Source: Euleptes europaea
Lineage: Eukaryota > Chordata > Lepidosauria > Squamata > Sphaerodactylidae
NCBI RefSeq assembly: GCF_029931775.1
Contig: NC_079318.1
Coordinates: forward strand, 59,498,659-59,562,658
DNA length: 64,000 nt
Direction of reading: 5' to 3'
In this document: positions 47,401 to 56,400 of the stretch, piece after piece
Layout: the number at the start of each line of letters is the position of its first letter
Numbering within the stretch: the first letter of the stretch is position 1
Translations under genes and position numbers: made by a program
Notes under the pieces: model-generated
What the model saw: the letters and a program-made list of their open reading frames with translations, nothing else
The model's database searches: none
Told to the model about the DNA's origin: nothing

Positions 47401-50400
47401 GCTCCATTAGCCCTGACAATCTCTCCACAGCGGTTCTTCCCCCACGATAGGCTTGTGACAGCCGGTCATTAGCTCAGAGACACTGGCTACAATGAGAGGT
47501 GCCAGATTACAAAATCCAGGAGCAGCCAGCTTAGGCATCTTGTCCCTTGCAGGCAGAACTACAGGAGACGGGAGTCTTGCTGAGTAATTATTTAGCACCG
47601 GATGCTAATACTTATGGAGTTTGCATTGTGGTGCCCACTAGAAATACTGCATAGACACTGAAAGATATTGCCCCCCCTCCAAATGGAGAAGGAAAAGGCT
47701 GGGTCCGAGCCCCCAAACATCTCCTTGACCCCCAACACCTGCTATTTTAACATCCATTTAACAAGATGAATGGTTTTATTTGCATATAGCCATAGGCCAT
47801 TACAAACCTGTCAAGGATACCACAGATATGTAATAAAAGGAAATACGAGGTTGATAAAATGCTGGGTTGATAATAAATATACATAATAAAACTATGCTAA
47901 ATTGATGCATACAGAGAAATAATAACTAATAATAACTAAAAATTGCAGTGATGTCCCAACCAGCCAATGGGACCTTGCAACCATTAAAATCAACTTGGAG
48001 GATCAGTTCTCTTAGCAACCATATTGGACCTTATTTTCTTTGTCACCAGAGCATACAGGGAAAACCTGTAAGAAACACACCCATCGGTGTCTTTTAACAA
48101 AAATACCAATTTCTCAGCACTAGGACAAGTGTTTAGACCAGAAACCAACCCGACAAGAAATTTAGCTCTGGGTTCCCCATATTGAGGGCATTCAAATAAG
48201 CAGTGGTATAAGTCCTCCAGAGCTGATGTTCCACAGATGCAAAAAGAACCTGGAATTTGGAATTCGGCAATAATTCCCGGTCAATACAGCCGTTGGCATT
48301 GTTTGAAACCATAGGGACGTAAAGGCTGCTCTAAGCTTTGGATTTGCTATATTGGCTAAAAAAGAAGCTCTAAAATGGTCAGTTTTGAAAAGTTTAAACC
48401 AAGGAGCAGTTCCCATTTCAAAATCTGTCCATCAGGGCATCGAATTTGCAGACCCAGTATTTAAATTGGGAATAATCTGCTGATAGCCCTAAAAGGTCAT
48501 CTGGAATTGAAAACTGAAATAATATCTTATTTAAGAAGGCAAGGCGTAGTGGATCTTTCGATAGCATGATATTAAATAATTGAGTGCTAAACAATTTTGC
48601 TCTAGCTGTTCTGATTTTTCCCCATAGTTTTAATACCGCTAGGTATCCACGCGCCCTGAGCGGGGGAAGACCTGTTTCGGCCCTCATCAGGGCAGCGGGA
48701 GTCCTCTTGGGGAGAGCTAAAATATGCCTGAGAAAGTAATTTTGAATAGATTCTAAACTGATGAATGAATGAATATGAATGGTTTTATTTGCATTTAGCC
48801 ATAGGCCATTACAAACATATCAAGGATACCACAAATACCGTATTTTTCGCTCCATAAGACGCACCTCGTTTTTAGAGGAGGAAAACAAGAAAAAATATAT
48901 TCTGCCTCTGCATCTCTGCCCTGGGAAGCAGCTTGGGACCCTGGGGTCTGAAAGGGGTTGGCCGGACTCCCTGCCCCCCAAGAGGGGCACCCGCCCTGGG
49001 GACTTGTGCGGCGGCTGGTGCCCGAATGCCCCGTCTGCACGGGGGGGGGGGGACGTTACGCCTGGGGAAGCGCCCTGAATACCTGAGCACGCGGACGGCG
49101 CTCCGTGCCCCGCTGCCATGGGCTGGGCGGCTGGGAGGGGCCTGTCAAAGAGCTCCAACCAGCCTCTACCAGCTGGAGCTGCTTTGGTTTAGTCAAAAGT
49201 TTCCCAAAAGGGACAAAACATTAAACTCCAGGCTTTCACCCCAAGTTTAATCAGTAGCTGCCACCAACCCTGGGGTCCAAAGGGTGAGCCTCCAGACAAG
49301 GAGTCCAGGGTACCTCCAGCCAAGCTCCAAAGGTTAAGTGTAACACTTTCCCTGCAAGGTAGAGGCCTGCCAGGGAAAGATTACACTCCCAAAACGGTCT
49401 TAGGTTATTTTGGTAGGTGGTTTTTACACTCAAAACAAGGCACTTAGAATTTAGGCTTGGAATCCCAAAATCAAAAGACATAGTCCATTTAAAGGCTAAC
49501 AATGTATTTATCAGAATTATGCTAGTTTACAGGAAAGAAAAAGTCATGAAGTGTTAAGCAAGAAAATAATAAACTATTTAGCATAGCTAACTAATACATT
49601 CAAAAGCCTTTTTAGTTCAAAAGGATTGGCAAAGGTTTTTTGCATCAGATTTATAGTTACCAAGTTCCAAAGATGCTTCCAGCATTCAAGAGTTTCAAAA
49701 GGTTGTCCAAAAGGTTTCTCCAAGCAGGTCAGCTTGACCAGAGTTTCCCCCTCAAGGGCCAAAAACAAATGGGTTGTGATGCTGCCAGCACAGCTCTCCT
49801 GCTGTACCCCAAAGCATGCATAGTCTGCTTAGAGCTGGTTTGTCCTTATATCCGTTTTCTCAAAAGGATGAGCTCATAGAAGCCAATTGAGAAAACGAAA
49901 GCAATTAGCTGGTAATTAATCGCTTGGTCAGAAATGCTGACTCACTAAGAGGTATTCAGGTGAGGAAGCTTACAGAACTACCTGAACCTGGACATTGTCA
50001 TGATGGCTGACCGATTTGTTACTATGGCAATGCACGGCCTTGCATTCCAGAAAGGGGAGAGAAGGCTTTAACGAGCACCAGCTGAGGCTTACCTTATTCC
50101 CTCTACAGAAGCAGTTTTCAAAAGGAAACTTATTTTGTTGGTCTAAAATCCCAACAACACAGAATTCTCAGGCTTCTAGGCCTGAACTCAAAATAAAACA
50201 ATCCAAGAAATGGAGGGACCTCAACTTCTTGACAGGGCCGCCCGCCTAGCTGGCTGGCGGCTTTCTAGCCGGCTCCAGGAGCGCGTGGGCTCCGCGCCCG
50301 GCTCCCGCTGCGCTGGGCGGCTGCTGGGAGGGGTCTCCCGCCCCCCAGCTGGCTGGCGGCTTCCTAGCCGGCTCCCGGGGCGCGCCGGCTCTGCGCTGGG

Positions 50401-53400
50401 CTGCCGCGGCCAGGGGTCAGCCGTGGCTCCCAGGGCCTCTCGGCAGCTTTGCCCTTCTCCCCGGGGGCCGGATTCACACACATTCGCTCCATAAGATGCA
50501 CAGACATTTCCCCTCACTTTTGAGAAAAAAAGTGCGTCTTATGGAGCAAAAAATATGGTACATAATAAAATATTAGATTAATAACATACTGCAGTCATGT
50601 CCAAAGTCCGGCCCGGGGGCCAATTGCGGCCCCTGGGCCGGTTTAATACGGCCCCCCAGCCCATTTTGCAGAGAGAGAAAAGGGGGCGCGTGGGAGCTGC
50701 GCCTGTGCTTTGCATCCCTGACCGAAGGGGCGACACTTGGGCGGAGGGTCGCCTCGATTGGCTGTCTCAGCCCCACCTCCCGGAATGAAGGCCAGCGAGT
50801 CTGAAACCCTAGAGAGGCCACTTCCTTCTTACCCAGAGCCCGCGCGTGGGGACGCGGCCTTTGTTGTTCTGACGCGTGGAAAAGCAGCAGCAGCTCCTCC
50901 CAAGTGAGTCAAGGGGGATCCTGAGGATGGGTTGGGGGGGACTCGAGGGTGGGAAAGATGGCGGGGGGGGGAAGGGAAATGCAAGGGAGGTCAGAGGCTG
51001 GCCCCAATCTGGGAGAGGAAAGACACCCCCCCACACACACAAACACCGAAAAGCCTGGGGGTGGGGGGGGCTTCTCCATCTGGCTCTCCTCTTTCCTCCT
51101 TCCTCTCTGCAGAAGGCTGGGGTGGGGGAGATGCAGCCCCTTCCCTGCATTGCAGAGGTCTCTCGAGGGATCCAGATTTGCAGGGTGGGTGGGAGGGAGG
51201 AGGGGAGAGACTGGATGGGTCTTGGGTGGGGGGATTGTGAGTCAAGGAAAGGCAGGGGGAGAGGGGGCTGGATTTGGGGGCAGGGAGTGTTTGGAGTCAG
51301 ACCCCCCAGCAGGTTCTCTCCAAGGCAAGTGGCTGCTTCGAAAGAATGCATACAAAACGATGCATACAAAACAAAATAATAGCTAAAAATTGTGGTGGTG
51401 TCCCAATCCGACAATGGGACCTAGCGACCATTAAAATCAACTTGAAGGATCTACTCCCTTAGCAGCCATATTGGCCCTTATTTTCTTTGCTGCCAGAGCA
51501 TACAGGGCAGTCTTATAAGAGACAAACCCATTTGTATCTTTTAACAAAAATACTAGTTTCTCGGCTCTAGGACAGGTGTTTAGGTCACCTGATAAGAATC
51601 TGATAAGAATACCATCTTTCCAACCCCATACTTTCACTCCATAAAGGAGGTGTGGTATGACCTTGCTTTTGTATAGTTTTAGGACGGGGTCTATAAAGAA
51701 ACCTCCCTTTAGTGTAGAAAAAACGTAAAATGGACCCCACTATCCTTAATGCAGAGGCCCTAGCTGTTGCTAGGTGCACATTCCAATTTAGGATCTTCTT
51801 AAATGTGACTCCGAGGTACTTAAAGGAGCTACACTGCTTGAATGGGTAGCCAAGTATACTCCAAGATGATATTTTGGGCTTTTCCCTGAAGACCATCACT
51901 TTTGTCTTCTTGTAATTAATATTAAGAGCCTCTTCCTTGCAGTACATTCCCAGTTGTTGCAGCAACCTTCTCAAGCCAACTTTAGTAAGGGAGATTAAAG
52001 CCATATCATCTGCATATAATAGCACCGAGATTTTCTGATGTCCGAGTGAGGGCATTTAACAAGATGTGAAGTACTGTGGCTGAGACATAAGCAAGTTGCC
52101 CTCAAGCCCCCCAAATATAAGGTAGAAGTGGGGTTTGAACCCCAAATATCAAATGCCCAAAGCATTATTTCTTCAATTTACCCCCATATTCTTTTTACAG
52201 AAATCTTTTAGCTTAAGATGGTGGTGCCCTCTCTTTCCATCCATCCCCCACTGGGTAAATCCAATATGTCATTTTGCTGAATAATTTCAGTACTATAGAT
52301 TTGACATTTCAAATAAATGTCATATTTTTGCTGAAAAAACAGAGTGTTCAGAGTTGTTCAGCATATTCCAGGCAATGCATGTGATGCTAGACATTTCACA
52401 TGGAGGATTACAAAATACTGCATCAAAAAACTTAACGCATTTCACTCAACTGCACAGTCGCCATTAAAAGGGGACACAGCAATCCTAAAGAGGTCTACTC
52501 AGGAGTAAACTCCATTTTATTCAATGGCACTTATTCCCAGCAAAGTGTTTCTAAGATAGCATTGGCAAGCTTACAGTCCATCCTAAATACCTTGCATGTG
52601 GTCCTATTATTATTATTTACTCTATTTATAGTCCACCTTTCTTGCTAAGACTCTAGGCTGACTACAGTTCAATCAGACAGTATAAAACAACCAACTAACA
52701 ATGTACTTTGAATAGGATTACCGAAATAAGAGAACAATGCAAACAAACTATCTAAGTCAAGGTATACTGTAAACAGTACAGAAAGAGGATTACAATGCAG
52801 TAAAAACAGGTAATACCTATAGTAATCACTGCAATGGACTACGATCCTATTCCATTAGAAGGAGCCCTCCTGGACCGTTCCATTCTACAATTCTACTCTC
52901 TTTTAAAATGCCCTTCTGAATGTGTTTTGCACATTCTGCAGAATGGCAGGTGTGTGTGTGTGTAGGGGGGCTTCCTGATCTCCCCAGGCTGGCCATTCCA
53001 CAAGTTGGGAGCCACCACTCAGAATGCATATGAGTGGGCAGCTGCCAATCTTGCTTATTAGCTGGGGAGCACCTTTAGAAGGCTTTGCCCAGACGAGTGA
53101 AACGGTCACAGCAGAGCATAACAGGAGAGGCAGTCATGCACATATGCTGATCGAAGACCCTTGAATTGAACCTGGTAACTGATCAGTAACCAGTGCAGTG
53201 TCTGAAGAATGGGTGTGACATGTATGTTCTACCTACAGCCCAACAATAACTCAGCTGTGGGGTTCTGCACCAACTGGAATTTCTGAGTTATCTTCAAGGA
53301 CGGACCTCAAATACAGTGCATTATAATACTCTAGCCTCAAGGTAACTATAGCATGGATCCATGTGGCCAGATCACCCATGTCAAGGTAGGGCATCATCTT

Positions 53401-56400
53401 TTGGGCCAAAAGAAGTCGGTTCTTCTATCAGAAAGTTACCATTATACTATATTGCACAATAACTATGATGTTCATTGCATTCTGATCATTTTAAATTTTT
53501 GTATGAAATTGGATTTAGTACAGTTCCTTAAATATAACTCATTTCAACTGTCCCTAGGCTGTTGTAGAGCTAGAAATTGGCACACAACTTACCCATTTTT
53601 ACTGAACACTCGCAGCCACACTTGAAAATTTGGCCCCAGCAGACACAAGCAGTGCAGAGTAGTGAATGTAGAAAGGAGAACTGCAAATAAGAAGGTCTCA
53701 AGTACTGATCTGAAAGGAAGGGAAGCAGCAACAAAAAATCAAGCTACTGATTTCTTTAGAAAATGTGTATGCTGCCTCTCCAGAGAACCTCTGGAGGCCG
53801 CTCTCAAGGTAAAAACAATCCAGTAAAATCATAAAAGCAACAACATATGAATTATCAGTATTAAAACAAGCCATACAGTAAAGACAGGGCATACAAACAA
53901 CATTCAGCAGCCTAGCATGATATCCATAAAGGAGTCGTCAGGTCAGGAGTTTACCCCCATATGCTAAACTGTTAAAAATAGTAGAATCCCACAGTTAAAA
54001 TCCTTTGTAAAAATTAATGTTTTTGCCTGGTGCCTAAAGGACAGTAAAGTAGGCACCAGGCGAGTCTCAAGTGGGGAGGCCATTCCAAAGGCATCACACC
54101 ACTGCTGGGGGGAAAAAGCCGTGTCTTTGGTTGTCACCTGCCTCACCTCTGCAGGATCATCTCAGCAAACCCAACAGAAAGCAAACTACAAGGTGTCATT
54201 ACACTTCCTGTACTTCTACAGTAGAGGGGAAAGAGAAGCACAGTAGGCAACATTAAAGGAAGAGGAATAGTGAGATATTAAATTGGTTGCAGGAACAATT
54301 CTTGCATAGACTTTTTTAACCCACAGATCTATTCATTTATATTCCCAACTTCCAAAACTATTTCACTGGAAGCCTAAAGAGAATTACAGGACCTATTCAA
54401 GATAGAGAAAATTTCCTAGTTAATAAGGGTAAAAAATGGCATAGAAGATGCAACCATTCTGAAAAGAACTGGATTTGAATAAAAAATTCCTAGAGGTCAA
54501 AACTCTGATATATCAATGAAAGGTTATTTATCCTGACAGAGATTGTCAATGTTTGGGCTAACACCATCTCGTAGGTTATAACTGTTTCCAAGTCCAATAT
54601 TACGCAGAATTATACCCTGCGAAATCCAGTGAAGCTTAGAAGGGTGTAACTCCACTTATGACTGCAATGCTAATTGCCTTACCTTCATATACCAAATGAT
54701 TTCAACTCTGTTCCTAATTTTTTTCTACGTTGTATTTCATTAAAGAATGGCTTCGCTCATTAACTATATCAATAAAGGTGCTCTGTATATCAATTCTTCC
54801 TCCTTTCTCTTTTTTCTTTATTCAAATAGGTTTATACAAATAAAAAATCGTTTCACGTACTTCCAACAACAGTTTTCCAGCTTTAAATGTTGCCCTTGGA
54901 AAGGAGTAAGTATTTGTAGAAGGACAGAACTTCTGGTCTCTGCAGCCTTCTGCCGCAGAGCACTCTGCTAATTCAGCACTGCACCCACGCAGGGGAACAG
55001 CCGACCAAGCAATGCCAGTTTCTCCAAATTATTTTATTATTCCACAGTAAATCACTGATTTAGGGTACTTCATTATAGCTCACCATTTTAAACAAGTTTC
55101 ATTAAAAGCCCAATTCTAAGCATGTTTGCTCAGAAGTAAATCCTACAGTTCTCACTGAGATAGTAAACCTGTGCACAGGCTGAACAACATCCGACTGCTG
55201 GCAGAGGAACCGAATGGCCAACTCCTCCTCAATACCAAAAATTCTCCCCACAGAAATGTGGCAAGGAGAGGGATTCTAGCCAGGCCTTTCCTAAATATGT
55301 TAATTTTCTATGCAGCAGGACTCCTTTATAAAATGGAATAACATATAATTATGTGCGCTCCAGACAAATGTTTGCCACCTCAGCGAAGATCACAGCTCAC
55401 CAGGATTTACTTTCAAGTGAGTACAGGATCACGAATTTAAATACAGGGAATGCAAATCGTTAGACAGAACAGTGAGATCTATGTTTGATGATTCAAGCGA
55501 CATTTTTAGACACTTACTCAATTAATGGTGCTCCATAAAGAACAATGATCCCATGAAATAAGATACAAGATGCGAAGAAGTACACAGAGGATCTTATAAA
55601 CTTTGCCACCTTTTAAATAGAAGAAAAAAGTTTTTACATTAACAAGAGGGTAGAAGCCCTCTGATATAATTTATAAAAAAAAAAAATTCTGTTAACATTC
55701 CATTATGTGGGTACTGGCAAAGATGGAACCAAGGACAGCTCAGATGAGTTATCACCCTCAGAGCCAACTGAGTAGCTCAGGAGCATTTGGTGGCACAGCC
55801 ATGCACCTTACTGTAATAAGGAGCATGGTGCAGTCAGAGCTGACAACTTTTAAAGTTCCATAGGTTTAATCTGGACAAGTGTAAGCACATTCATACGCTT
55901 CCCATTAAAGTCAATAAAACTTCCCTCTTAACTGCATCAAGATGTTTTAACAAGGGGGGGAGTGGAAGGAACTAAACATGTGACCTTATGAAAGCAAAGC
56001 TTGCTCTGCTGAATGTCACCCCTGCATCCTACTCCAGAGAGCAATGACCTTGACTACTATTCATCCGTTTTTTGAGTAAAAAGCTGACACATCATCACTT
56101 GCCATTTCAAGAAAGAGAAATCCTGTTCTTTGTATGACAAAATTATAGGGGAAAGTATGATTGCATAAGGTAGTGGTTAAGAGGATGAGCCCAGAAATCT
56201 ATGACTGAAATCTGATTTCAATAGTGAGCTCATTAGAAAATAGAAGACGAGTCACTATTCTCTAAGCCTTGCCAACCCATCTGGTCTATCTTACATAAGT
56301 ATTACTAAGATAACTTACATAATATTCTTTAAATGCTCTTTAAAGGCTTGAGATGCTCTGAGTAACATCATCACTATCTCTAAAGAATAAAGAGGCTAGC

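Larger units (their letters stand above)
48767..51600 (-). mobile_element. LINE B, 3' fragment inserted into LINE A, itself interrupted
   Basis: From 48771 the sequence repeats the 3' end of LINE A (tatgaatggttttatttgc, agccataggccattacaaac), and the match resumes at 51365 (taaaaattgtggtggtgtcc) up to about 51600. The coding sense of LINE A on both sides (WGWKDGILI before, SLESIQNYF after) meets at the short repeat ctgat, found near 48761 and 51590. That supports insertion of B into A. Two further elements interrupt it. Confidence 0.65.
47769..52052 (-). mobile_element. LINE A (non-LTR), 5' truncated, host of a nested insertion
   Basis: The whole block is flanked by perfect 14-bp duplications CATTTAACAAGATG at 47755-47768 and 52053-52066. 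The minus strand encodes, from 52052 downward, a reverse transcriptase piece (SVLLYADDMALISL, NINYKKTKVMVF, FKYLGVTF), then after the interruption the C-terminal part (SLESIQNYFLRHILALP, and MRAETGLPPLRARGYLA at 48687). The 3' UTR ends at 47769. Frames shift, so it is dead. It is 5' truncated just before the YADD box. The clade is unclear; an R4/Dong-like type is possible. Confidence 0.75.
45340..53592 (-). other. PIGF: PIGF intron with the nested transposon block
   Basis: Borders are gtaagt at 53592-53587 and an AG at 45341-45340. It contains a MIR-like scrap near 46851-46925, the nested block 47769-52052, and LINE-derived repeats 52620-53410. I recognise nothing in 45670-46850 and 46930-47750. 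Confidence 0.9.

Noticed and set aside
50809-51414. Long overlapping open frames on both strands (up to 201 codons)
   Set aside because: They lie in the GC-rich insertion within LINE B, have low-complexity Gly/Pro/Arg composition and match no family I know. High GC lowers stop frequency.
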